This document shows positions 1-7,261 of a stretch of 64,000 nucleotides of DNA, piece by piece. Source of the DNA: Flavobacteriales bacterium UBA6057 (lineage in GTDB: Bacteria > Bacteroidota > Bacteroidia > Flavobacteriales_G > Salibacteraceae). The translations under genes were made by a program, and so were the position numbers. Within the stretch, counting starts at the first letter, position 1. Every line of letters starts with the position of its first letter. The notes beneath the pieces are model-generated. The model ran no database searches, had not been told where the DNA came from, and saw only the letters and a list, made by a program, of their open reading frames with translations. The stretch spans positions 144,690 through 208,689 of the forward strand of contig DIYJ01000007.1 in NCBI GenBank assembly GCA_002428995.1. The letters are read 5' to 3'.

Positions 1-549
1 CTGATTCGCAGGGCTTATTTCAAGCCCTTTCACCTCGTCATCGCCCTTGCCTCCAATGGCATGAGCGTACAGGAAGTTTCCATCGGAATCAAGTTTGAGG
101 ATGAAGAGGTCCTTCCCTGACACTGGTGCGCGTTCCTCTACGCCAATGCCGGGGTCTAGATCTACTGTGTCCGAGAATGTGCAGCTCAGGTAGAGCGAGC
201 CTTGCTGATCCGTGGCGATGTGAGGTTTCCAGGTGAGCGTTTCTTTGAGTTCGTGATCAGCCGAGCCGACCGACTTGAGCCAAAGAGGCTGACCAGCCGG
301 GGAGAGCTTGAGGATGAAAATATCGTATCCACCATTGGATGTCACAGACAGCACGCCACCTCTGCCCGGCATGCTGAACTCACCCTGAAAGGCTCCGGCT
401 ACATATACATTGCCATACAGATCGTGTGTGATGGACCGTCCAATGCTCCAGAGCGAGGAGTTGGAAGTAGATTGCACCCACTCAAAGGTCTGGCCCATGA
501 GTGCGCTTGAGAACTGGATGCAAAGCAGTAGGAGAACAGCGTTTCTCAT
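1..549 (-). CDS. Secreted beta-propeller-like protein (SBBP-type repeats), 3' end outside window
   Basis: Reading leftward from an ATG at 549, the frame stays open to the window edge, so only the N-terminal 183 residues are visible. The first ~20 residues (MRNAVLLLLCIQFSSALMGQ) are a signal peptide. Two similar blocks follow (about residues 40-90 and 105-165). Each has the pattern 'D..GN.Y..G.F', then 'G..DIFILKL' or 'GKDLFILKL', then 'G..LW' or 'GNFLYA'. This resembles the SBBP/beta-propeller repeats of exported Bacteroidota proteins, where a T9SS sorting domain usually closes the protein; that end lies outside the window. The role is unknown, probably a surface or secreted protein. The start is well supported by the signal peptide directly after it. 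Confidence 0.8.
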   Translation of the reverse strand, partial: MRNAVLLLLCIQFSSALMGQTFEWVQSTSNSSLWSIGRSITHDLYGNVYVAGAFQGEFSMPGRGGVLSVTSNGGYDIFILKLSPAGQPLWLKSVGSADHELKETLTWKPHIATDQQGSLYLSCTFSDTVDLDPGIGVEERAPVSGKDLFILKLDSDGNFLYAHAIGGKGDDEVKGLEISPANQ

Positions 550-673
550 GTGATGTAGTTTTAGGGTTACCCTAGAATTACAAAACAATATTCCGCTCTA
601 CGCCTGTGTATTAGATTAAGGTGTTGTGAAAGAAGTAAATGGTGAAATAATGATTCGTCCTTTGAGAGCGCTG

Positions 674-1171
674 CTACTCGGCCAATACTCCATTGTTCTT
701 CTTCAGATGCAAAATGTGCTTCACCCGTTGGTCAAAGTTTGCCTGCTCCATGGGGGTAAGCACGTTGCCAAAAAGCTCCATGTACTTAGGGGCGTGGGCG
801 GCTGCCTTTTCACTCTTCACATCTACGTGCATTAAGGTGATCCAGATCAACGACTTGAGTTGAGTTCTATCCTCGCTCCACATTTTCATTTCAACCCGCA
901 GCATGCGCTCATCAAAATGAAACAGCTGTGAGTCGATCCATACCTTGTCGCCATACTTGGCCGGGCGGAAATATGCCACTTGATTCTGTGCCACAACCCA
1001 GCTGCGCCCTTCCGTGGTGGCGATGGTGAAAAAGTCCAGACCGTAGTGCTCTCTGATTTGGTCTTCGCGGGTGTTCAGAAAGTAGTCCAGGTAGCGGGCA
1101 TTGTTCAGGTGGCCCAGAGGGTCACAATCTGTGAAGCGAATGCGAACGAGTGATTCTGGTTTGGTCGTCAT
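674..1171 (-). CDS. Acyl-CoA thioesterase, hotdog (4HBT) family
   Basis: A 165-residue protein of usual length for a single-hotdog 4HBT thioesterase. Near the N-terminus is the block FTDCDPLGHLNNARY (residues 13-27). It carries the Asp (D17) and the 'GHxNNxxY' helix used by this family to hydrolyse acyl-CoA thioesters. Substrate chain length cannot be read from sequence. It lies 43 bases downstream of the tetR-family gene on the same strand. The gap holds a perfect inverted repeat (1181-1196) that may be that regulator's operator. The likely role is cytoplasmic fatty-acyl or aryl-CoA turnover under TetR control. Family confidence is high; substrate is unknown. Confidence 0.9.
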   Translation of the reverse strand: MTTKPESLVRIRFTDCDPLGHLNNARYLDYFLNTREDQIREHYGLDFFTIATTEGRSWVVAQNQVAYFRPAKYGDKVWIDSQLFHFDERMLRVEMKMWSEDRTQLKSLIWITLMHVDVKSEKAAAHAPKYMELFGNVLTPMEQANFDQRVKHILHLKKNNGVLAE

Positions 1172-1180
1172 GTCAGTTTG

Positions 1181-1196
1181 TTTAACGATGGTTAAA
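1181..1196. promoter_or_regulatory. Candidate TetR operator in front of the thioesterase gene
   Basis: A perfect inverted repeat, TTTAAC-GATG-GTTAAA, sits 10 bases upstream of the thioesterase ATG. The same half-site occurs in the palindrome before the tetR gene (1793-1802). Operator function is inferred from position and symmetry only. Confidence 0.45.
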
Positions 1197-1214
1197 GTTT
1201 TGAGTCAAATTTTT

Positions 1215-1772
1215 TTAGCATACAATCTTTTCAATCTTCTCGGTGAGCTTGTAATACAGGAAGGAATCCCGATAGAGTTTCATCATCATCAAGCTTCCCT
1301 GTAGTTCGCTCACCAGCTCAGTGGCGATGCGATCTGCTTCGTCTTCTTCGTATTTCTTCTCCAGCAAATACTTCAGTGCGGTCTTCCAATCCTCTATGTA
1401 GGCCTTGAGCACTTCCTTGAAGTTTTCTTCATAGCCCGAGGTTTCCTGGATCGTGTTGCCCATGATGCAGCCGCCAAAGTCCTCGGCTTGTAGCTTACGG
1501 CTGTTTTCCATCATTTTTCGAATGCGCTGCCGCACCGTGTATTCCTCGTTGTAGGCTTTGCTGGTGATGTGCTTTCGTGTCTCCTCGTGACTGAATTTCA
1601 ACACCTCCAGCATCAGGTTTTCCTTGTCCTTGAAATAGTAGTAGAAGTGAGGCTTCTCAATGTTGCATGCCTTAGCCAGGTCAGCCACAGAGGTGTGGTA
1701 GTAACCCTTGTTTCGAAACACTTTCAGGGCGTTCAGAATGAGTTCTTCGCGATCTACTTTGCGCTTTGGCAT
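1215..1772 (-). CDS. TetR/AcrR family transcriptional regulator
   Basis: A 185-residue protein with the usual TetR layout. The N-terminal DNA-binding domain has its helix-turn-helix at about residues 27-46 (TSVADLAKACNIEKPHFYYY), followed by 'FKDKENL', the classic TetR junction. A divergent ligand-binding helical domain completes the protein. It is transcribed away from radA and reads toward the thioesterase gene. A palindrome (TTAACGTTAA) sits 20 bases before its start. A plausible picture, inferred, is autoregulation plus control of the adjacent thioesterase by an acyl-CoA or similar ligand. The ligand cannot be told from sequence. Confidence 0.92.
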   Translation of the reverse strand: MPKRKVDREELILNALKVFRNKGYYHTSVADLAKACNIEKPHFYYYFKDKENLMLEVLKFSHEETRKHITSKAYNEEYTVRQRIRKMMENSRKLQAEDFGGCIMGNTIQETSGYEENFKEVLKAYIEDWKTALKYLLEKKYEEDEADRIATELVSELQGSLMMMKLYRDSFLYYKLTEKIEKIVC

Positions 1773-1792
1773 GCCGCGAAAGTAAGTTTTAT

Positions 1793-1802
1793 TTAACGTT
1801 AA
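1793..1802. promoter_or_regulatory. Candidate TetR operator in the tetR/radA divergent region
   Basis: A 10-bp perfect palindrome, TTAACGTTAA, extends to TTTAACGTTAAT. It lies in the AT-rich region between the divergent tetR-family gene and radA. It shares the TTTAAC half-site with 1181-1196, though with no spacer between half-sites here. Confidence 0.4.
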
Positions 1803-1885
1803 TTAAAATAAACTCAAGAAGGATAAATTCACCCCTGATTTCAAATGACATTTCACAGGATGGTGTGAAGCCTTACTTTTCGCCC

Positions 1886-3253
1886 ATGGCAAAAACCAAG
1901 ACGGCATTTGTTTGCCAAAACTGTGGTGCGAACTTTCCCAAATGGACGGGCAAGTGTTCATCCTGCGGTGAGTGGAATACACTGATCGAAGAGGTGATCT
2001 ACAAGGATTCGAAGAGTGGATTAAGAAGGACGTTTTCTGAAAAGCTCTCGAAGAAGCCGGTGCCCATTACCAAGGTGAGTGCGGAGGATGCGGAACGAAT
2101 TCCTGTGGTGGATGAAGAGTTGAATCGTGTGTTGGGTGGGGGATTGGTGCCAGGCAGTGTCACGTTAATAGGCGGTGATCCCGGCATTGGAAAATCGACC
2201 TTGCTGTTGCAGCTGGGTTTAAACTCCAAGGATCGAAAAACACTCTATGTATCTGGTGAGGAAAGCGCCAATCAGATCAAGCTGCGGGCAGAGCGCATCG
2301 GAACACTGCATGAGCAGTTGCTCTTGCTCATTGATACTTCGCTGGAGCGCGTGATGGAGCGCATCGAAGAAGCCGAGCCCGAACTCGTGATCATTGACTC
2401 GATCCAAACGCTTCAAAGTCCTGAGATTGATTCGGTGCCCGGCTCGGTGGCGCAGATCAGGGAATGCACGGGTGAGCTTATCCAATACGCGAAAGAGACC
2501 AACACCCCCGTCATCTTGATTGGGCACATTACCAAGGAAGGCAACATTGCCGGCCCGAAGGTGATGGAGCACATGGTAGATGTGGTGTTGCAATTCGAAG
2601 GCGACCGGCAGCACCTTTATCGACTCCTGCGTTCCTCCAAGAACCGCTTCGGCTCTACCAATGAGCTCGGCATCTATGAAATGCAGGGAGCAGGACTGAA
2701 GGAGGTGAACGATCCCTCGCAGGTGTTGCTTTCGCAGCGTGATGAAGGCTTGAGCGGTTCGGCCATTGCGGCCAGCATGGAAGGTGCGCGGCCGATGATG
2801 ATTGAGGTGCAATCGCTGGTGAGCACGGCTGCTTACGGTACTCCTCAGCGCACGACTACTGGCTTCGATGTGCGCAGGCTCCACATGTTGCTCGCTGTTT
2901 TGGAAAAGCGTTGTGGATTCCACGTAGGCCGGTTTGATGTGTTTCTGAACATGGCCGGAGGCATCCGTGTAGATGATCCAGCCATTGACCTGGCAGCCGT
3001 TTGTTCGGTTCTTTCCAGCTCTGAAGATTATCCCATTCCCGCGCACTATTGCTTTGCCGGAGAAGTGGGATTGAGCGGAGAAATCCGGCCCGTTACCCGG
3101 TTGGAGCAACGCATCAGAGAAGCGGAGAAGCTTGGTTTCGAGGAGATCTACATCTCAGGTTATGGTTTAAAAGGAATTTCCACTGGTAGTTTCAACATCG
3201 AGGTACGTCCTGTAAAGCGTGTGGACGAAGTGTTTCGCCAACTCTTTGGATAG
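1886..3253 (+). CDS. radA: DNA repair protein RadA
   Basis: The 455-residue protein starts at the ATG at 1886; the frame is open further upstream, but that extension lacks family similarity. The N-terminal zinc finger has Cys at 10, 13, 24 and 27. The RecA-like ATPase core has Walker A GGDPGIGKST (96-105), a Walker B-like 'ELVIIDS' strand (about 166-172) and the RadA signature KNRFG (252-256). The C-terminal Lon-protease-like domain, which is not catalytic in RadA, follows. RadA is a DnaB-like translocase promoting branch migration in recombinational repair. It is divergent from the tetR gene, and the GT2 gene follows 49 bases later. Confidence 0.97.
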   Translation: MAKTKTAFVCQNCGANFPKWTGKCSSCGEWNTLIEEVIYKDSKSGLRRTFSEKLSKKPVPITKVSAEDAERIPVVDEELNRVLGGGLVPGSVTLIGGDPGIGKSTLLLQLGLNSKDRKTLYVSGEESANQIKLRAERIGTLHEQLLLLIDTSLERVMERIEEAEPELVIIDSIQTLQSPEIDSVPGSVAQIRECTGELIQYAKETNTPVILIGHITKEGNIAGPKVMEHMVDVVLQFEGDRQHLYRLLRSSKNRFGSTNELGIYEMQGAGLKEVNDPSQVLLSQRDEGLSGSAIAASMEGARPMMIEVQSLVSTAAYGTPQRTTTGFDVRRLHMLLAVLEKRCGFHVGRFDVFLNMAGGIRVDDPAIDLAAVCSVLSSSEDYPIPAHYCFAGEVGLSGEIRPVTRLEQRIREAEKLGFEEIYISGYGLKGISTGSFNIEVRPVKRVDEVFRQLFG

Positions 3254-3302
3254 GCACTCGTGCGCATGCCTTGAATCTTACTTTTGACACCCATTTCAAA
3301 CA

Positions 3303-3992
3303 GTGGTCGAACCAGCAACCATTAGCATTGTACTTCCCGTTTTGAACCCACCGAAAGGTTGGGCCGAGCAATGCCTTGCACACAAATCTGTACTTGAAGA
3401 GCATCTGGGAGAAAAGATTCACCTCATTGTAGTGGACGATGGATCAAAAAGCTCGGGCGAATTCCGCTTGATCAAAGATCATGTAGAGCTCATCTGCCTT
3501 GACAAGAACAGGGGCAAGGGTGCCGCATTGAGGGCTGGTTTCGCAGCTTCCAATACTGAAATCGCCTTGTTCACGGATGCCGACTTTCCTTATTCCAATG
3601 ACAGTGTGAAAGCTGTTGTTGAAGCCATCAAAGGTGGAGCAGACGTGGCACTGGGATATCGGCAACAAGACTACTATGCCAGCGTGCCCTGGTTTCGAAA
3701 AGGGCTGTCAGAAGCCTTTCGCTGGGTGCTGAAGGATGTGCTGCGGTTTCCGATTACAGACACGCAGTGTGGTCTAAAGGGAATGAGTACCAAAGGCCGG
3801 GAAGTATTTATGAATACAAGGATCAACCGTTTTTTGGTCGACATGGAATTCATCAAACTGGCCACGCGTCAGGAAGGCCTGGAAGTCAGGCCAGTTGTAG
3901 TACAGCTGCGGGAAAACATCGAATTCAGCTTCATGGGAATTTCGGTCCTCTTGCCCGAATTGGTCAACTTCTTCCGAATTCTACTTCGATAG
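3303..3992 (+). CDS. Glycosyltransferase family 2, polyprenyl-phosphate sugar synthase-like
   Basis: A 229-residue GT-A enzyme. It has 'SIVLPVLN' at the N-terminus, 'VDDGSKSSGEF' (UDP/GDP-sugar binding), 'NRGKGAALRAGF', the DXD-like 'TDADFPY' and 'DTQCGLKGM'. This arrangement is that of dolichol/undecaprenyl-phosphate mannose or glucose synthases. C-terminal membrane helices are absent, so it is probably a peripheral enzyme charging a lipid carrier; that role is inferred. The start is a GTG at 3303, because no in-frame ATG precedes the first beta strand. It follows radA by 49 bases but is functionally unrelated. Confidence 0.85.
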   Translation: MVEPATISIVLPVLNPPKGWAEQCLAHKSVLEEHLGEKIHLIVVDDGSKSSGEFRLIKDHVELICLDKNRGKGAALRAGFAASNTEIALFTDADFPYSNDSVKAVVEAIKGGADVALGYRQQDYYASVPWFRKGLSEAFRWVLKDVLRFPITDTQCGLKGMSTKGREVFMNTRINRFLVDMEFIKLATRQEGLEVRPVVVQLRENIEFSFMGISVLLPELVNFFRILLR

Positions 3993-4052
3993 CGTGAAAC
4001 ACGTCTTTGAAAAGCAATTCAAAATGACCACATTTGACGAAACCTATCTACC

Positions 4053-4451
4053 ATGCGCCTTCTAAGCACCACCCTACTATGTGTATTTATTGGTTTGTGT
4101 TCTCAGGCTCAAGTGTTTCACAACGAGCTTTCTTCCGGATGTGATATCGAGGTGGCGTTTGCCATTTCGGAGTCTGAAGGCACCGGGGAGTACGTACTCA
4201 CAGATTTGATTCTGTTGAATCCGGGCGTGTCCTGGGATTTCAGGAAAGAAGCTTTGAGCGCGAGAAACCTTTTTGCTGGCGAGGATTATGAAATCATGTT
4301 CATTGTGAGGTATCCTAATTCAGGAGTTACCTACTACATCGATGGCAATTCAAAAGATGGCTTCGAGCGCATGATTACAGGATGCCTTGGAGGCCCTAAG
4401 CTCATCTACACCCGTGACGGTGAATTCCATTTCGATCGCTACCTCAAGTAA
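4053..4451 (+). CDS. Small secreted protein of unknown function
   Basis: A 132-residue protein with a clear signal peptide (MRLLSTTLLCVFIGLCSQAQ). The mature part is about 112 residues with two Cys and no domain I recognise. Aromatic and acidic residues and predicted beta character suggest a small beta-sandwich in the periplasm or outside the cell. It lies 60 bases after the glycosyltransferase gene and converges on the carboxylase gene across a hairpin. Confidence 0.7.
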   Translation: MRLLSTTLLCVFIGLCSQAQVFHNELSSGCDIEVAFAISESEGTGEYVLTDLILLNPGVSWDFRKEALSARNLFAGEDYEIMFIVRYPNSGVTYYIDGNSKDGFERMITGCLGGPKLIYTRDGEFHFDRYLK

Positions 4452-4453
4452 TT

Positions 4454-4488
4454 AAAAAAGCCTCCTCCCAACTGGGAAAAGGCCTTTC
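4454..4488 (-). terminator. Intrinsic terminator between convergent genes
   Basis: An imperfect stem (AAAAGCCT...AGGCCTTT around an inner CCCA-AC-TGGG) lies between converging genes. Read on the minus strand it ends in TTTTTTAATT, so it should terminate the carboxylase transcript. The plus-strand tail is weaker. Confidence 0.6.
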
Positions 4489-4519
4489 ACTTTCTTCTTA
4501 TTTCTGAACTGAATCCTCC

Positions 4520-6061
4520 TTAGAGAGGAATGTTTCCGTGTTTCTTGCGCGGAAGGTTTGCCACCTTGTTTTCCAACATTTCAAACGCCTTGATCAGCTT
4601 TGAACGGGTGTTTTCAGGGGCAATCACTTCATCCACATATCCTCGAGCTGCTGCATTGTATGGGTTGGCAAACAGTTCTGCGTATTCAGCTTCCTTCTCT
4701 TTCAGCTTCTCTGCGGGATCATCCGCTTCGGCAATTTCCTTTCGGAAAATGATCTCTGCTGCTCCTTTAGCACCCATTACCGCGATCTCCGCAGAAGGCC
4801 ATGCATAGTTCATGTCTGCCCCAATGTGCTTGGAGTTCATCACATCATATGCTCCACCGTATGCCTTTCTTGTAATCACTGTCACGCGAGGAACGGTGGC
4901 TTCACTGAAAGCATAGAGCAGCTTGGCTCCGTTGGTGATGATAGCGTTCCATTCCTGATCCGTTCCGGGCAAGAACCCTGGCACATCTTCCAACACAAGG
5001 AGTGGAATGTTGAAGCTGTCGCAGAAGCGGACAAAGCGCGCGCCCTTTTTGGAGGAATTCACATCGAGCACACCCGCCAACACGGCTGGCTGATTCGCTA
5101 CAATTCCGATGCTTCTTCCCGCGAGCCGCGCAAAACCAACTACGATGTTTTCTGCGTAATCTTTATGCACTTCCAGGAATGAATCTGCATCGCACACCCC
5201 CGCAATCACCTCACGGATGTCATAGGGCTGGTTCGGGTTATCCGGAATAAGATCGTTGAGAGCAGGGCGAGACTCATTTCCGGGCTCGTAGGCCAGTCTT
5301 GGAGTTTCTTCCTCGCAGTTGGATGGCATGTAGCTCAGCAGTTGCTTGACATGTTCCAGTGCAGCAAGTTCGTTTTCGCAGGCGAAATGGGTAACTCCCG
5401 ACTTGATGGCGTGTGTATCTGCTCCACCCAATTCCTCCGCAGTGACTTCTTCGTTGGTGACTGTTTTTACCACGTTCGGGCCCGTCACAAACATGTAGCT
5501 TGAGTTTTCCACCATCAGGATGAAATCCGTGAGGGCCGGAGAGTAAACTGCTCCTCCGGCACATGGCCCCATGATCGCGCTGATCTGAGGAATCACTCCG
5601 CTGCTGAGGGTGTTTCTGTAGAAGATGTCTGCATATCCACCCAGTGAAACCACTCCCTCTTGGATGCGGGCACCACCACTATCGTTCAGGCCGATGATCG
5701 GAGCTCCGTTTTTCGTAGCCAGGTCCATCACCTTGCAAATCTTTTCAGCGTGAGCTTCCGCCAGCGAACCACCCAAAACGGTGAAATCCTGAGAGAAGGC
5801 ATACACAAGGCGTCCGTTGACCTTACCGTAACCGGTTACCACTCCATCACCCAGGAATTTTTGCTTGTCCAGGCCGAAGTTGGTAGAACGGTGTGTGACA
5901 AGCATTCCAATCTCTTCGAAGGTTCCTTTGTCAAACAGAATGTCCAGCCGCTCACGAGCAGTCAGTTTGCCTTTTGCGTGCTGCGCTTCTATTCGCTTGG
6001 CTCCACCACCGAGGCGTGCTTCCGCTTTTCTTTTCTCAAGGTCTTCTAGCTTTTCTTTCAT
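4520..6061 (-). CDS. Acyl-CoA carboxylase beta (carboxyltransferase) subunit, propionyl-CoA type
   Basis: A 513-residue protein matching PccB/AccD-type decarboxylase-carboxyltransferases in length. The N-terminal crotonase-like half contains 'KGKLTARERLDILFDKGTF' and the oxyanion region 'GGARIQEGVVSLGGYADIF'. The C-terminal half has 'DVPGFLPGTDQE' and 'GGAYDVMNSKHIGADMNYAWP'. It transfers carboxyl from biotin to propionyl- or acetyl-CoA. No biotin carboxylase or BCCP gene is nearby, so partners are encoded elsewhere. The methylmalonyl-CoA epimerase at 28831 fits a propionyl-CoA to succinyl-CoA route. A TAAATTTG -7 box lies about 110 bases upstream. Confidence 0.93.
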   Translation of the reverse strand: MKEKLEDLEKRKAEARLGGGAKRIEAQHAKGKLTARERLDILFDKGTFEEIGMLVTHRSTNFGLDKQKFLGDGVVTGYGKVNGRLVYAFSQDFTVLGGSLAEAHAEKICKVMDLATKNGAPIIGLNDSGGARIQEGVVSLGGYADIFYRNTLSSGVIPQISAIMGPCAGGAVYSPALTDFILMVENSSYMFVTGPNVVKTVTNEEVTAEELGGADTHAIKSGVTHFACENELAALEHVKQLLSYMPSNCEEETPRLAYEPGNESRPALNDLIPDNPNQPYDIREVIAGVCDADSFLEVHKDYAENIVVGFARLAGRSIGIVANQPAVLAGVLDVNSSKKGARFVRFCDSFNIPLLVLEDVPGFLPGTDQEWNAIITNGAKLLYAFSEATVPRVTVITRKAYGGAYDVMNSKHIGADMNYAWPSAEIAVMGAKGAAEIIFRKEIAEADDPAEKLKEKEAEYAELFANPYNAAARGYVDEVIAPENTRSKLIKAFEMLENKVANLPRKKHGNIPL

Positions 6062-6171
6062 CGCTTGTTTGTTCTATGGCTTCACAGGATCTCACCTGCA
6101 AACGATCATTTTGGAATCTCTTGCTCGCCTTTCAAAACATCTCTTCGAGATGAGTCTCAAGCGAAGGCCTG

Positions 6172-6179
6172 CAAATTTA
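6172..6179 (-). promoter_or_regulatory. Bacteroidota -7 box for the acyl-CoA carboxylase gene
   Basis: On the minus strand this reads TAAATTTG, an exact match to TAnnTTTG. It implies a leader of about 105 bases. No convincing TTG -33 element was seen at the normal distance. Confidence 0.4.
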
Positions 6180-6196
6180 ACCGCGCGCCTGAACTA

Positions 6197-6403
6197 AAAA
6201 AGAAAATCCCGAGGCATGGAATGAGACTTCAGGAAGTTAGAGTGATGGAGGATGGTTTTTGGTTTGGGAGTGTCACCCTTCGAGACATGCCGCTGAGCGG
6301 CATTCCTCAGGATGACAGTTCCCCTTTCAACAGGAAAGCCCGAGTCACCCTGACTATGCTTTCGCGTAGCTTCAGCGAAGCAAAGGGAGACCGTCAAGAG
6401 ACA
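6197..6403. repeat. Palindromic repeat unit, copy 1 (lacks right terminal repeat)
   Basis: The unit has a leader (AAAAGAAAATCCCGA ... GTGATGGAGGATGG) and then a core. The core begins GTCACCCTTCGAGAC (6272-6286), contains the hairpin ATGCCGC-TGA-GCGGCAT and a second hairpin GCTTC-AGC-GAAGC. It runs directly into copy 2 at 'GAGACATCGGGAAG'. The right inverted end seen in copy 3 is missing, as if lost by recombination. Confidence 0.85.
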
Positions 6404-6596
6404 TCGGGAAGTTGGGGTGATGGAGGATGGTTTTTGGGTTGAGAGAGTCACCCTTCGAGACATGCCGCTCAGCGGCATTCCTCAGGATTACAGTTCCCTT
6501 TTCAACAGGAAAGCCCAAGTCATCCTGACTATGCTTTCGCGTAGCTTCAGCGAAGCAAAGGGAGACCGTCAAGAGACGGTCATCTCGAAGGGTGGC
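6404..6596. repeat. Palindromic repeat unit, copy 2
   Basis: Truncated leader (GGGAAGTTGGGGTGATGGAGG), left end GTCACCCTTCGAGAC at 6447-6461 and a degenerate right end, CATCTCGAAGGGTGGC, near 6582-6596. The core is nearly identical to copies 1 and 3. Its last bases merge with the hairpin cluster that follows. Confidence 0.85.
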
Positions 6597-6850
6597 GGCT
6601 GCCATGAAAAAAAGCTCCGCCACTATCTCAAAACCATTGGCGGACCCCTTAGCGGCTCCTCCGCCAGGGAACTTCACTTGGTGGCGGAGAGTGCTGTACC
6701 CCCTCCGCCAATGTTTCGAAGGATGTGGCGGATACCCTTCTGACCCCTCCGCCAGTGCTTCATGGGGCTGCGCCAACGGAATAGACGAGTGGCGGATATG
6801 TTGGTGCTACGGGACCGCCAGAAGAAAAAAATGGAGTGGCGCAGGGAGGG
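6597..6850. repeat. Cluster of four CCGCCA/TGGCGG hairpins
   Basis: Four inverted repeats have CTCCGCCA left arms and TGGCGGA right arms. They lie at about 6615-6644, 6659-6689, 6702-6733 and 6747-6796. Arms are conserved while loops differ in length and sequence. No coding potential is convincing here. Confidence 0.7.
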
Positions 6851-6894
6851 AGGAAGTGCTTGATGGTCATCAGTCAGTTGCTGACAGAGCTTTG

Positions 6895-7120
6895 AAACAG
6901 AAAATCCCGATGGATGGGATGAGACTTCGGGAAGTTGGAGTGATGGAGGATGGTTTTTTGGGTTGGGAGTGTCACCCTTCGAGACATGCCGCCCAGCGGC
7001 ATTCCTCAGGATGACAGTTCCCCTTTCAACAGGAAAGCCCGAGTCACCCTGACTATGCTTTCGCGTAGCTTCAGCGAAGCAAAGGGAGACCGTCAGGAGA
7101 CGGTCGTCTCGAAGGGTGAC
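6895..7120. repeat. Palindromic repeat unit, copy 3 (intact terminal inverted repeats)
   Basis: The most complete copy. Its leader, from 'AGAAAATCCCGATGGATGGGAT', ends at 6970. The core then runs 6971-7120 (150 bp) with 15-bp perfect terminal inverted repeats: GTCACCCTTCGAGAC at 6971-6985 and GTCTCGAAGGGTGAC at 7106-7120. The right end also has the hairpin GACCGTC-AGGA-GACGGTC. No transposase gene is present. Confidence 0.9.
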
Positions 7121-7186
7121 GGATATATCAAAGACGCTCACCACACCCCTAAAACTCAGCCAGCACTTCCAAACCCTAGCCCAAAC

Positions 7187-7225
7187 CCAAAAAAGAAAAT
7201 CCCGAAGCTCATGGAGCCCCGGGAT
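7187..7225 (-). terminator. Intrinsic terminator of the outer-membrane protein gene
   Basis: On the minus strand, a strong stem (ATCCCG..GCTC-CAT-GAGC..CGGGAT) is followed by TTTTCTTTTTTT. It lies 37 bases after the stop of the gene at 7262-8200. The 'AGAAAATCCCGA' end is shared with the leaders of repeat copies 1 and 3. Confidence 0.85.
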
Positions 7226-7261
7226 CTTCGCAACCTAACTAAACAGCGTCTTTGTAAATCT

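Noticed and set aside
2219..3109. 296-residue ORF antisense to radA
   Set aside because: Lies entirely within radA on the opposite strand; high-GC codon third positions produce it. RadA is unambiguous.
6615..6797. Regular hairpins resembling a CRISPR array
   Set aside because: Unit spacing is irregular, arms are inverted rather than direct repeats of 24-40 bases, no spacer pattern is present and no cas gene is nearby.
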